This document shows, one piece after another, positions 18,899 through 29,496 of a stretch of 64,000 nucleotides of DNA. Location of the stretch: positions 1 to 64,000 of the forward strand of contig NZ_JAPDPD010000003.1 in the NCBI RefSeq assembly GCF_026283965.1, in the 5' to 3' direction. The position numbers and the translations under genes are program-made. Source of the stretch: Dyella subtropica (GTDB taxonomy: Bacteria > Pseudomonadota > Gammaproteobacteria > Xanthomonadales > Rhodanobacteraceae). The stretch's first letter is position 1, and every line of letters begins with the position of its first letter. The notes below the pieces were generated by a model that was not told the DNA's origin, did no database searches, and saw only the letters and a list, made by a program, of their open reading frames with translations.

Positions 18899-19642
18899 TC
18901 AAGCCTCCGCAAGGTAGTCATGTACCACGGTGCCGAGATCGAGCGTGAGGTCGGTGATGAAATGCACCGCGGATTCGATCTTGAGCACCGGCAAGTCGGC
19001 CACCGGCGCCAGCGCATGCGGATGCAGCTCCAGCGAGGCCGGGCCCGCCCAGGCCCCTTTCAGCGTGACGTTGGTGGTGAAGTAACGCACCAGTTCGCAA
19101 ATGCGCGGCGTTCCATCCACATGCGGGATGATCTTAAGCAGGAAGTTCGGTGCGGCCAATGAGGCGAGCACCGCGGCATGGTCCGCATCGCGATGCTTGA
19201 AGCCCATGGTGGCCTTGGCCACGCGCACCTTGCCATAGTCGAGCGTGCCGACCAGGGTATCGATCTCAGTCTCCAGCACCGGGCTGGCGAGTTTTTTCGG
19301 AAAGCCCCACAGCTCGCGTCCACCGGCGATCGGCGGGTGATCGTTGAGGTACATCGAATGCACATAGCCGCCGTGCTCGCCGCGGAAGCTGACGGGAATC
19401 ACCTGCCCCGATTCGGTGTAGTCGCCGAACCCGGTGGAATCGGGCATGCGTATGAATTCGTACTTCACCAGCGGCTCGGTAACTTCCAGTGGCTCGGGCA
19501 CCACTGCCCGCAGCGCATCGAGGTCGGTGCGATAGGTGATGACCAGGAACTCGCGGTTGACGAAGCGATACGGCCCGCGCGGAAACGCCGGGCTGGTCAG
19601 TGGCATGGCAAACGCGTTGGTTTTGATGTCGGCAATCTTCAT
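18899..19642 (-). CDS. adc: acetoacetate decarboxylase
   Basis: Decarboxylates acetoacetate to acetone and CO2 through a Schiff-base lysine. In 247 residues the segment [12 protein letters not shown] holds the expected paired lysines, and the N-terminal [14 protein letters not shown] and C-terminal [11 protein letters not shown] match the family. The ATG at 19642 was chosen because upstream codons do not look like this family. It lies between bdhA and the patatin gene on one strand, giving a short ketone-body operon. Confidence 0.9.
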   Translation of the reverse strand: MKIADIKTNAFAMPLTSPAFPRGPYRFVNREFLVITYRTDLDALRAVVPEPLEVTEPLVKYEFIRMPDSTGFGDYTESGQVIPVSFRGEHGGYVHSMYLNDHPPIAGGRELWGFPKKLASPVLETEIDTLVGTLDYGKVRVAKATMGFKHRDADHAAVLASLAAPNFLLKIIPHVDGTPRICELVRYFTTNVTLKGAWAGPASLELHPHALAPVADLPVLKIESAVHFITDLTLDLGTVVHDYLAEA

Positions 19643-19670
19643 CGGGCAGTCCTTGTGGCAGTTCGGTCCG

Positions 19671-19691
19671 GCGCGCGCCGTCGGCGCGCGC
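19671..19691. repeat. GC hairpin between bdhA and adc
   Basis: GCGCGCGCC / GGCGCGCGC, a perfect nine-base stem with a GTC loop in the 105-base gap between bdhA and adc. No U tract follows, so it may tune mRNA stability rather than end transcription. Confidence 0.4.
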
Positions 19692-19747
19692 TTCATGCAA
19701 CGCATTGAAGAAAGCGTCCCGTCAGGCGCGGCGGGACAGTCAAGCGT

Positions 19748-20548
19748 TTACTGCATGTACCAACCGTGGCTGACCACGAAGGATTGTCCGGTCAGCGCCG
19801 CCGATGGGAATGCCGCCAGGTACAGCGCGGTTTCCGCGATGTCCTCTACCGTGGTGAACACGCCGTCCACGGTGTCCTTGAGCATCACGTTCTTGATCAC
19901 GTCAGCTTCGCTGATGCCCAGCTCCTTGGCCTGTTCGGGAATCTGCTTCTCCACCAGCGGCGTGCGCACGAAGCCCGGGCAGATCACATGCGAGCGCACG
20001 TTGTACGGCGCGCCTTCCTTCGCCAGCGTACGGGCCAGGCCGAGCAGGCCGTGCTTGGCGGTGACATACGCAGACTTGAGCTTGGACGCTTCGTGCGAAT
20101 GCACCGAGCCCATGTAGATCACGGTGCCGCCCTGGCTCTTACCCGTGCCGTCGTCCTTGTACATGTGCTTGAGCGCGGCCTTGGTGGTGAGAAAGCCGCC
20201 GTCGAGATGGATCGCCAGCATCTTCTTCCAGTCGGCGAAGCTGAACTGGTCGATCGGGTTGATGATCTGCACACCCGCGTTGGAAATCAGGATATCCAGA
20301 CGACCGAATGCCGCGACGACTTTGTCGGTCCCGGCATTCACCGCGGCTTCGTCGGTGACGTCCATGGCCACGCCGATGGCTTTGCCTCCGGCCGCATTGA
20401 TCTCCGCCGCCGCCGCATCCGCCGCCTGCTGGTTGATGTCGGCGATCGCCACGGCTGCACCGTTCTTGGCGTACAGCTCGGCGATGGCCTTGCCAATGCC
20501 GCTTGCTGCTCCAGTGATCAGTGCAACCTTTCCATCGAGACTTGCCAT
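19748..20548 (-). CDS. bdhA: D-3-hydroxybutyrate dehydrogenase
   Basis: Short-chain dehydrogenase of 266 residues that interconverts 3-hydroxybutyrate and acetoacetate with NAD. The cofactor motif [12 protein letters not shown], the ISNAGVQ strand, the catalytic YVTAKHG and the C-terminal [13 protein letters not shown] match bacterial BdhA closely. AGGAG precedes the ATG. It is first in the bdhA-adc-patatin run, whose products would link 3-hydroxybutyrate to acetoacetate and acetone. Confidence 0.93.
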   Translation of the reverse strand: MASLDGKVALITGAASGIGKAIAELYAKNGAAVAIADINQQAADAAAAEINAAGGKAIGVAMDVTDEAAVNAGTDKVVAAFGRLDILISNAGVQIINPIDQFSFADWKKMLAIHLDGGFLTTKAALKHMYKDDGTGKSQGGTVIYMGSVHSHEASKLKSAYVTAKHGLLGLARTLAKEGAPYNVRSHVICPGFVRTPLVEKQIPEQAKELGISEADVIKNVMLKDTVDGVFTTVEDIAETALYLAAFPSAALTGQSFVVSHGWYMQ

Positions 20549-20599
20549 AACCGCTCCTGCTTGGGTGGGGGGAAAACGGAAAGCACGCCCTTTAGAGGT

Positions 20600-22489
<1,890 letters not shown>

Positions 22490-22715
22490 GGACGGGATTC
22501 CTTGTACAGCGGGTGTGTGACACCCGGAGTTCATGTCGTCGCAGCGGCGAGCCTTGACGAAGATCTATCCGACCCAGCCGGAAGCCTCGCACGCCGCGGG
22601 GCCGGAACGGACTTGTCAGCCCCGCGGGCCGCAGGCGCGGCGGGGCCAAGCGCGCATTGTAATGGCCGAGTGTGACGATGTCAGAACCGCCAGGCACCTT
22701 CACGCCCGAAGCGGC

Positions 22716-22721
22716 TACAAT
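22716..22721 (+). promoter_or_regulatory. possible -10 box of speE
   Basis: TACAAT, five of six consensus bases, 44 bases before the speE start. No convincing -35 box was found at the right distance. Confidence 0.3.
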
Positions 22722-22765
22722 TGCGCCTCTTTACCCACACTTACGCGTCGTCAGGAACGTCCACC

Positions 22766-23617
22766 ATGTCGCAGCTCAGCTGGTTCACCGAAGCCCATCA
22801 AGCTTCCGGCTCCTCCATCGGTTACCGCGTGGAGAAGCTGCTTCATGCCGAAAAAACGCCGTTCCAGACTATCGAGATCTACCAGACCACCGATTGGGGC
22901 AACCTGATGGTGATCGACGGCTGCGTGATGCTCACCACCCGCGACAACTTCCTCTATCACGAGATGATGACCCACCCGGCGCTGTTCACCCATGCACGCG
23001 CCAAGCGTGTGGTGATCATCGGAGGCGGCGACTGCGGCACGCTGCGTGAAGTGCTCAAGCATGAAGAAGTCGAATCGGCCGTGCAGGTGGAAATCGACGA
23101 GCGCGTCACTCGCCTCGCCGAGCAGTACTTCCCGGAACTGTGCGATGCCAACCACGATCCGCGCGCCGAGCTGCTGTTCATCGACGGCATCAAGTACATG
23201 GCCGAAGCCGAGCCGGAATCGCTGGACCTGATTATCGTCGACTCGACCGACCCGGTCGGTCCGGCCGAAGGCCTGTTCAACGCCGCGTTCTACGGCAGCT
23301 GCTTCAAAGCGCTGCGCCACGGCGGCATCCTGGTACAGCAGAGCGAATCGCCGCTGGCCCATATCGAACTGATCAAGTCGATGCGTTCGGCCATGCGCAC
23401 CACCGGCTTCAATGCGGTCAAGACGTTGCCGTTCCCGCAGCCGTGCTACCCCACCGGCTGGTGGAGCTGCACCATGGCTCGCAAGGGTGGCGATTTGGCC
23501 GGCTTCCGCGAGCGCGGCGCCATCAGCAAGAACTTCGCGACGCGCTACTACAACGCCGAGATCCACAAGGGTGCGCTGGCGCAGCCGGAATTCATGCGCG
23601 AAGCGCTGGGCGAGTAA
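22766..23617 (+). CDS. speE: polyamine aminopropyltransferase (spermidine synthase)
   Basis: Transfers the aminopropyl group of decarboxylated SAM to putrescine. The 283-residue protein has the N-terminal beta domain, the SAM loop IIGGGDCGTLREVL, the active-site segment DLIIVDSTDPVGPAEGLF and the YPTGWWSCTMA region. AGGAA precedes the ATG at 22766. It is divergent from speA. A REP-like hairpin follows 11 bases after the stop. Confidence 0.96.
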   Translation: MSQLSWFTEAHQASGSSIGYRVEKLLHAEKTPFQTIEIYQTTDWGNLMVIDGCVMLTTRDNFLYHEMMTHPALFTHARAKRVVIIGGGDCGTLREVLKHEEVESAVQVEIDERVTRLAEQYFPELCDANHDPRAELLFIDGIKYMAEAEPESLDLIIVDSTDPVGPAEGLFNAAFYGSCFKALRHGGILVQQSESPLAHIELIKSMRSAMRTTGFNAVKTLPFPQPCYPTGWWSCTMARKGGDLAGFRERGAISKNFATRYYNAEIHKGALAQPEFMREALGE

Positions 23618-23627
23618 TCCGCCCGCG

Positions 23628-23654
23628 GTAGGAGCCCACAGGGTGGGCTCCTAC
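23628..23654. repeat. REP-like hairpin, copy 1
   Basis: GTAGGAGCCCAC / GTGGGCTCCTAC, a perfect 12-base stem with loop AGG. A second copy with the same stem length and loop is at 50914-50940. This resembles the GTAGGAGCG REP sequences of pseudomonads and xanthomonads. Confidence 0.8.
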
Positions 23655-23685
23655 CTATCAGAACAGGCCTATCAGAGCGGGCCCA

Positions 23686-23883
23686 TCAGAACAGGGTCGA
23701 ACGCACCTTGGGCAGCACCACCAAGACCAGCGTGGCGATGGGTCCAATCAGCAGGGAAATCAGAAACCACGCCAGCCCACTGCGGTTCTTGCCCTGGGCC
23801 AGGCCGGCATTGATCAGCGCCAGCGTGCCCCAGCCAACGAACCAGGGCGCTCGCCCGTCGGCAATGATCGAAAGCTGATCCAC
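23686..23883 (-). CDS. small membrane protein, unknown function
   Basis: Hydrophobic protein of 65 residues with two likely membrane segments (about residues 13-28 and 37-56). The GTG at 23883 has AGGAG seven bases upstream; the longer open frame up to 23949 lacks a ribosome binding site and has a non-membrane-like extension. It faces the speE gene tail to tail. No family was recognised. Confidence 0.6.
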   Translation of the reverse strand: MDQLSIIADGRAPWFVGWGTLALINAGLAQGKNRSGLAWFLISLLIGPIATLVLVVLPKVRSTLF

Positions 23884-24053
23884 TGGTTTTCTCCTGTGCA
23901 GCGCACGGGGCATGAAAGTGAGCGCCAAGCGACGCCGGGAAGCGACCATGCTAACAAGTCGCGGCCGCTATGACTGTCTGATGAGGCTTGTGGATCAGGC
24001 GGGCTTAATGCTGAATCGGTATGCTGACCGCTTTGTTCCGGATGGAGAACACC

Positions 24054-25088
24054 ATGCGCGGATGGCGCTGCCTCGCTCTGGCCCTCGCCAGTGTGCTGAC
24101 GATCACCCCGGCGTTCGCCGCCAAGACGTCGACCAAACCGGATGCCAAGGCCAGCCAGGCCGCCACGCCGGACGCCGCGCATACACAGGCTCTGCTGGCT
24201 TTCCAACGCGACCTGGTGAGCGTGCTGGCGCCGCGCGCCGATGCGCTGCCGCTGCTCGGCGCGGCCCTGCTCGCACGGCCGCTGCCCAACCAGCCCAAGT
24301 ACAACGATTTCCACAGCCTCATCGAGCGCGCCTCGCAAGCCGAGGACACCGGCGCCGCCATCAGCTGGACCCGCCTCAGCGACTGTGACGCCAAAGCGGA
24401 CGCCTGTCCCAACACCGAAGCCATGACCAAGCTGGTCGAACAGGCGCCGGACAACGCCGCGGTTTGGCTGCTGAAACTCGCCCTGGACAGCCGCGACAAC
24501 AAAAAAGATGCGGCTCGCGAGGATCTGGCCAAGGCCGCCGCGTCCAAGCTCTACGACGACTACACCGGTACCAGCCTGAAAGCGCTGGCCTCCAGCGTGA
24601 CCATGCTGCCGCCGCCGTCATCCATCATCCAGCCGCTGTCGCCGACGGGTGCCACGGGCGTGCAGGTAATGATGGTGTTCGGCCTGGCGGCCACCCAGCC
24701 GCAGCCCGGCTTGCAGTCCACCTCGCGCCTTTGCGAAAGCGCCGGCGACGACCAGACGGTGAAGGACGACTGCCTCAAGCTCGGCCGCACCCTCGAATGG
24801 AGTTCCAGCCCGCTGGCCCGTTCGCTCGGCCTGCACCTGCGCGAAGTCCTCGCCGCCGACCCGGCCCAGCAGGAAGAGGCCAAACGCGCGCGCCGGAACC
24901 TGATCTGGCAGGTGCAGAACTTCGCTCAACTTTCCGCCCGCGCCCAGGGCGACACCGCCCTCGCCCAGCATCTGCTGGCTCTGGCCCGCAGCGGTGGCAC
25001 CGAAATGAGCCTGGTGCTCGCCGCGTTGCGCGATTACAACATTCCGGTGGATGCCCCCAGCGACTGGGCGCCGCAGAAAGCCGGATAA
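24054..25088 (+). CDS. secreted helical protein, unknown function
   Basis: Protein of 344 residues with a clear signal peptide ending near PAFAAK (about residue 23). The rest is Ala-rich and helical without a recognised domain. The ATG at 24054 was chosen since GGAG lies eight bases upstream and the signal peptide starts there; ATGs at 24021 and 24042 are in frame. It has two cysteine pairs (SDCDAKADAC and SRLCESAGDDQTVKDDC) that could form disulfides in the periplasm. Confidence 0.7.
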   Translation: MRGWRCLALALASVLTITPAFAAKTSTKPDAKASQAATPDAAHTQALLAFQRDLVSVLAPRADALPLLGAALLARPLPNQPKYNDFHSLIERASQAEDTGAAISWTRLSDCDAKADACPNTEAMTKLVEQAPDNAAVWLLKLALDSRDNKKDAAREDLAKAAASKLYDDYTGTSLKALASSVTMLPPPSSIIQPLSPTGATGVQVMMVFGLAATQPQPGLQSTSRLCESAGDDQTVKDDCLKLGRTLEWSSSPLARSLGLHLREVLAADPAQQEEAKRARRNLIWQVQNFAQLSARAQGDTALAQHLLALARSGGTEMSLVLAALRDYNIPVDAPSDWAPQKAG

Positions 25089-25099
25089 ATAATCAGAGA

Positions 25100-25177
25100 G
25101 AACGGGGAACAGGGACGCACCGGCGCACCTCGGCCTCGCCCCCATCACCCTTGTTCCCCATTCCCTGTTCCCCGTTC
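25100..25177. repeat. intergenic inverted repeat (GAACGGGGAACAGGGA)
   Basis: GAACGGGGAACAGGGA (25100-25115) and its exact complement (25162-25177) are 46 bases apart, with extra half copies of the TTCCCCGTTCCC motif beside the right arm. It lies between the secreted protein gene and the ParA-like gene. It resembles short dispersed repeats of Xanthomonadales; no gene is inside. Confidence 0.65.
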
Positions 25178-25225
25178 CCCGTTCCCTGTGTACTCTTGGT
25201 CCCACCTTGAACACAGGGGCGACGC

Positions 25226-25858
25226 ATGCTGACGGTGCTGGTAGCAAGCAGCAAAGGCGGTTGCGGCAAGAGCACGCTGGTCACCCAGCTGGCTTCGCAT
25301 TGGGCACAGGACGGCAAACACACGGCCATCGTGGACACGGACCGGCAAGGTTCCAGCTTCCGCTGGGCGGCGCGGCGCGCCGATAACGTCCCCGGCGTAC
25401 TGGCCCTGGAAGGCGGCCGTAAAGCTCTGGACAAGATCCCGGCGGACACGCAGCGGGTGCTGATCGACACCCCGGCCGGCTCACACGAACGCGAGCTGGA
25501 GCCTTATCTCGAGCAGGCCGATGTCCTGCTGGTGCCGGCCCTGCCCTCGCCGTTCGACATGGACGCCACACTCGATTTCCTTCATCACCTGCAGCAGATC
25601 CCGCGTGTGAAGCGCGGCAAGCTGCCCGTCGGCGTGGTCGGCAACCGGCTCAAACCGTGGACCCACGCCAGCCAGGACGCCATGGAACAGCTGGCCAGCC
25701 AATCACCGTTCCCGCTGGTGGCACAGTTGCGTGACAGCCAGGCCTATGTGCTGCTGACCGCGCTGGGCAAAGGCATCTTTGATTACGCCTCCGAAAACGT
25801 GCGCAACCATCAGGAAGACTGGAAACAGCTCTTGCGCTGGATCAAACGTCAGCAATGA
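25226..25858 (+). CDS. ParA/MinD family ATPase, orphan
   Basis: Deviant-Walker ATPase of 210 residues. The P-loop is KGGCGKST with the signature first lysine (residues about 10-17), the switch region is VDTDRQGSSFRWA, and LIDTPAGS forms the Walker B strand. No parB or DNA-binding partner is adjacent; sixA follows after 37 bases. Orphan ParA proteins of this size place protein clusters or act in partition of other cargo. Its cargo cannot be named from this window. Confidence 0.85.
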   Translation: MLTVLVASSKGGCGKSTLVTQLASHWAQDGKHTAIVDTDRQGSSFRWAARRADNVPGVLALEGGRKALDKIPADTQRVLIDTPAGSHERELEPYLEQADVLLVPALPSPFDMDATLDFLHHLQQIPRVKRGKLPVGVVGNRLKPWTHASQDAMEQLASQSPFPLVAQLRDSQAYVLLTALGKGIFDYASENVRNHQEDWKQLLRWIKRQQ

Positions 25859-25895
25859 ACCACCCTACTGCGCACACTCCCGGCCGGAGCTACTC

Positions 25896-26369
25896 ATGCA
25901 CGAACTGATCCTGTTACGTCACGCCGAAGCCCAGCCCGCGCACGCTGGCGGAGATGATTTGGGACGCCGCCTGAGCGGGCGCGGTGAACAAGAAGCACGC
26001 GCGGCCGGCCATTGGCTGGCTAAGCACAAGCTGCATCCCGACCGCGTGCTGTGTTCGCCCGCCGAGCGTACCAAGGCCACCGCCGCCCTGGCGCTGGCTG
26101 CCCTGGGCAAGGCACCCGAACCGCTGCTTTCCGACGACATCTACGACGCCACGCCGGGCGAACTGCTTGCCCTGCTGGACCAGCACGGCGACGCCGGCAC
26201 GGTGATGCTGGTGGGCCACAATCCCGGCATCGAGCGACTGGTGGCGCTACTGGCCGAGGGACGCTCCGACGAATTCCGCGGCATGCCGCCCGGCGGGCTT
26301 GCGGTGCTGCACCTGGACCATCCGCTCGAACCGGGCCAGGCCCGTCTGGATGCCTTCTGGTCTCCGTGA
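25896..26369 (+). CDS. sixA: phosphohistidine phosphatase SixA-like
   Basis: Histidine phosphatase superfamily protein of 157 residues. The catalytic RHAEA is at residues about 8-12 and the second histidine is in GHNPGIERL. SixA removes phosphate from His of phosphotransfer proteins such as ArcB or PtsN partners. GGAG lies six bases before the ATG at 25896. The stop overlaps the GTG start of the yceI gene. Confidence 0.85.
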   Translation: MHELILLRHAEAQPAHAGGDDLGRRLSGRGEQEARAAGHWLAKHKLHPDRVLCSPAERTKATAALALAALGKAPEPLLSDDIYDATPGELLALLDQHGDAGTVMLVGHNPGIERLVALLAEGRSDEFRGMPPGGLAVLHLDHPLEPGQARLDAFWSP

Positions 26370-26935
26370 GGGTGCGGCTTTTCGGATGGCTGCTCGCTCC
26401 TGTTCTGCTCGCCACATCCCCGCTTCACGCCGCTGACTACCGCATCGACCCGCTGCGCTCGCATGCCGATTTCGGTGTGCGGCTGCTATGGCTGAGCCAG
26501 GTCAGCGGCCGCTTCGAACAGATCAGCGGCGACGTCACCCTCGGCGCACAGCACGACATGGCCGTGGTGGACGCGCACATCGTGGTGAACAGCATCCGTA
26601 TGGATTCGAATCGGGTTCGCCGCTGGGTGCTGGCGCCTGAGTTCTTCGACGTCGAGCACTACCCGACTATCCATTTCGTCTCCGAGCCTATGCCGCTGAC
26701 CGCGCTGGAACAGGGTGGCGACCTGCTCGGCTCGTTGACCCTGCGCGGCGTTACCCGCCCCGCGCACTTCCGGCTGCTGCCCTCGCGCTGTTCGCCCAAT
26801 GCGCTGCAGCAGTGCCGCATCGAAGTGCGTGGTGACATCCAGCGCAGCGATTTCGGCATGACCGGCCGCCGTGCCACGCTGTCGGACCAGGTCTCGCTGG
26901 GCCTGGTGATCGCGATCGATGACGCCAGGCCATGA
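26366..26935 (+). CDS. YceI family periplasmic protein
   Basis: Protein of 189 residues with a signal peptide (hydrophobic core to SPLHAAD) and a YceI lipocalin-like barrel (YRIDPLRSHADFGVR, SIRMDSNRVRRW, LTLRGVTRPAHF, RSDFGM). Members bind isoprenoid-like lipids, but the role here is unknown. The GTG at 26366 overlaps the sixA stop (GTGA), which suggests coupling; a second GTG at 26372 is also possible. Confidence 0.85.
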   Translation: MRVRLFGWLLAPVLLATSPLHAADYRIDPLRSHADFGVRLLWLSQVSGRFEQISGDVTLGAQHDMAVVDAHIVVNSIRMDSNRVRRWVLAPEFFDVEHYPTIHFVSEPMPLTALEQGGDLLGSLTLRGVTRPAHFRLLPSRCSPNALQQCRIEVRGDIQRSDFGMTGRRATLSDQVSLGLVIAIDDARP

Positions 26936-26988
26936 ATGGCCGCTGGATCGCCGCCGCCAAGGCGGCTGGCGAGCGCAGGACGAAAGGC

Positions 26989-28890
26989 ATGGACGCTCCG
27001 TATCATCGCGCCATGCATTTACGCTGGACGACCATCCTCCTCCTTCTACTAGCCACGGCCCTGCTGCCGGGCTGCACCGTGTCCAAGGCCAATATCCGCC
27101 GCGCGGATGCGGTGGTGGCGGCGCAGGCCAGACGCGAACTCAACTGCACTCGCGACGACCGTTGCGCGCAGGCGTCGCCGCTGCTGGATGCAGCCACCCA
27201 AGCGCTCGCCGATTCCAGCGAAGCACATCCGGTCCATGTGGTCACCCTGCTCAGCGATAGCGAGGCGGCAATGGTGGCGCGGATCAACCTGATTCGCGCG
27301 GCACGGCAATCGATCGACGTGCAAACCTATATCTGGGATCAGGACGACGCCGGCCAGCTGATCCTCGATGAGTTGATACAGGCCGCGCGGCGCGGCGTGA
27401 AGGTGCGCATCCTGGCCGACCAGTTGTTTTCCTTCAACGACCCCAGCTGGCTCGACCGGATTGCCCGCGCGCACGCCAATCTGGAGGTGCGGCTGTACAA
27501 CCCGACCTTCCACAAGGCGCAAACCTCGCCGGTGGAATTCGCCGCCGGCATCGTGTGCTGCTTCGTCAAGTTCAACCAGCGCATGCACAACAAGGTCCTG
27601 CTGGTGGACAACCGCATCGGCATCACCGGCGGGCGCAATTACCAGGACCGCTACTTCGACTGGGACAACGACTTCGACTATGTCGACCGTGACGTGATGG
27701 TGGGCGGCCCCGCGGCGCAGGCCATGGGCGCCAGCTTCGAATTGTTCTGGAAACACAAACGCTCGGTGCCGCTGACCCACCTGCGCGACGTCAACCGCCT
27801 ACTGCTTTCCGCCCCGGCCCAAGCCTGGCCCACACCGAGCTACTCGCATCCGGAGCGCGTCGCACGCGTGCAAGAAGAGGCCGACGATGCGGAATGGCTG
27901 GACGAAAACCTCGTCACCGACAGTTTGCGCACCTCGCTGGTGGAGTTCTTCAGCGACCTGCCGGCCAAGACCGACGGGCCGCAGAAACGCGAGGCCCGCG
28001 ATTTCACCGCCCATGTGATGCGCATGGTGGGGGCGGCCAAGCGAGAGGTCGTACTGCAAACGCCGTACCTGGTGATGAGCAAACGCGCGCGCTCCATCTT
28101 CATGCGCCTGCACCAGCAGGAAGCACCGCCGCGCATCGTCGTCTCCACCAATTCGCTGGCCTCGACCGATGCGTTCGCGGTGTATGCGCTCTCATACAAG
28201 CATCGCAAACAATATCTGGAAGACTACAGCTTCGAAATTTACGAGATGAAGCCGCATGCCGTCGGCCCCGCCGAAGACAACGCCTTCGCCAGCGCGGACG
28301 ACGGCCCGGAGAGCAAACCAAAAGCAACGGTCGGCAAACGCATCATGGGCACGGAGAGCCGCAGCGTGCTCAGCATCCGTCGCGGCAGTAAACGCAATCG
28401 GCCCGCACCGCTGGTCAGCGCGGGCCGCCGCTTCGGCCTGCATGCCAAGTCGATCGTCGTGGACGACAGCTTCGCCATGGTCGGCTCGCACAACTTCGAC
28501 CCGCGTTCGGACCGCTACAACACCGAAGCGGGCGTGATCGTCTACGACCGCGATTTTGCGGGCCAACTGCGCGACGCGATCATGCGCGAGACGCAACCGG
28601 AAAATGCTTGGGTGATCGGCCCGCGCCAGCGCTCCATCCCACTGCTTTCCAGTCTAAACGCAGCCATCGGCGATATCTCCGCCAGCCTGCCGCTGTTCGA
28701 TTTCTGGCCGTACCGCTACGCCACCAGCTACGACCTCAAACCCGGCTGCACACCGATGCGCCCCAGCGACCCAGCTTTCTTCAGCTGCTACACACCCGTC
28801 GGCGACTTCCCCGACGTGGCATTGTCACCAAAGCTGATCTATACGCGGCTGATCACGGCGTTTGGCGCGGGCGGGGCAGGCATTCTTTAA
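26989..28890 (+). CDS. phospholipase D family lipoprotein (ClsC/YmdC-like)
   Basis: Two-HKD phospholipase D protein of 633 residues. The HKD motifs are HNKVLLVDNR with GGRNYQD and HAKSIVVDDS with GSHNFDPRS. The N-terminus has a lipoprotein signal (hydrophobic run then LLPGC), so it is probably anchored in the envelope. The arrangement resembles ClsC, a cardiolipin synthase. The ATG at 26989 has AGGA eight bases upstream; an ATG at 26932 would overlap the yceI stop and one at 27013 has no ribosome binding site. Confidence 0.85.
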   Translation: MDAPYHRAMHLRWTTILLLLLATALLPGCTVSKANIRRADAVVAAQARRELNCTRDDRCAQASPLLDAATQALADSSEAHPVHVVTLLSDSEAAMVARINLIRAARQSIDVQTYIWDQDDAGQLILDELIQAARRGVKVRILADQLFSFNDPSWLDRIARAHANLEVRLYNPTFHKAQTSPVEFAAGIVCCFVKFNQRMHNKVLLVDNRIGITGGRNYQDRYFDWDNDFDYVDRDVMVGGPAAQAMGASFELFWKHKRSVPLTHLRDVNRLLLSAPAQAWPTPSYSHPERVARVQEEADDAEWLDENLVTDSLRTSLVEFFSDLPAKTDGPQKREARDFTAHVMRMVGAAKREVVLQTPYLVMSKRARSIFMRLHQQEAPPRIVVSTNSLASTDAFAVYALSYKHRKQYLEDYSFEIYEMKPHAVGPAEDNAFASADDGPESKPKATVGKRIMGTESRSVLSIRRGSKRNRPAPLVSAGRRFGLHAKSIVVDDSFAMVGSHNFDPRSDRYNTEAGVIVYDRDFAGQLRDAIMRETQPENAWVIGPRQRSIPLLSSLNAAIGDISASLPLFDFWPYRYATSYDLKPGCTPMRPSDPAFFSCYTPVGDFPDVALSPKLIYTRLITAFGAGGAGIL

Positions 28891-28903
28891 GAGCCCCGTC
28901 TAA

Positions 28904-28934
28904 GCGGCGGAAACGGTTAGAAACCGTCCGCCGC
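28904..28934. terminator. hairpin between convergent genes
   Basis: GCGGCGGAAACGGTT pairs with AACCGTCCGCCGC with a two-base bulge and a short loop. It lies between the PLD gene and the convergent TonB-like gene and runs into the end of the latter. No long U tract is present. Confidence 0.4.
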
Positions 28935-29468
28935 CTTGGCATCGGCATCGAAGCGCATCGGCAAGTCGCCGCTGATGCCATCGGGATGATCCGCCGGTAC
29001 AGCGAAACGCCAACCCTTTACCGTGCGAACGGCTTCGTCGTCGAGCTGGGTGTCGCCGCTGGATTCGCCTACGGCGGCGCGAGTCACGTTGCCTTGTCCA
29101 TCGACCGCAAGGCGCAGCACCACCCGGCCCGCTCTCGCCACGCGGCGACTGAACAGGGACATCGGTGCAGCTGGCATTTCGATCGGAGTCAGCGTTGGCG
29201 CGACCACGCTATCTTCCGGCACTGTGGCCGCCTGCGCATGATCGATCGGCGGCCAATGAACGGCATGCGAAGTCACGGATGAAACCTTCGCTTGGGCGGC
29301 GTGCCTCGCGCGCGCCATGGCCGGGACATGTCGTGGCGCGCCTGCCTGCACCATGCGCTTCTCCGGTCCAGCCCAGCCCGCGGTCTGCTCACTGAGCCAG
29401 GCGGTGCCTGCCACGCCCACCACCAGTGCGAGCAGGCTCAGACCGGTGGTGGTTCGTAGGCGGAACAT
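28917..29468 (-). CDS. TonB C-terminal domain protein
   Basis: Protein of 183 residues with an N-terminal membrane segment (LSLLALVVGVAGTAW, around residues 11-25), a variable periplasmic linker and a TonB-like C-terminal domain (GRVVLRLAVDGQGNVTRA to VRTVKGWRF). No exbB/exbD genes are near. It could be an energy transducer or a protein that only shares the fold. The ATG at 29468 precedes the membrane segment; the longer frame would overlap the thiolase gene. Confidence 0.75.
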   Translation of the reverse strand: MFRLRTTTGLSLLALVVGVAGTAWLSEQTAGWAGPEKRMVQAGAPRHVPAMARARHAAQAKVSSVTSHAVHWPPIDHAQAATVPEDSVVAPTLTPIEMPAAPMSLFSRRVARAGRVVLRLAVDGQGNVTRAAVGESSGDTQLDDEAVRTVKGWRFAVPADHPDGISGDLPMRFDADAKAADGF

Positions 29469-29496
29469 CGGAGATAGACGTCTGTACGGCCGACGC

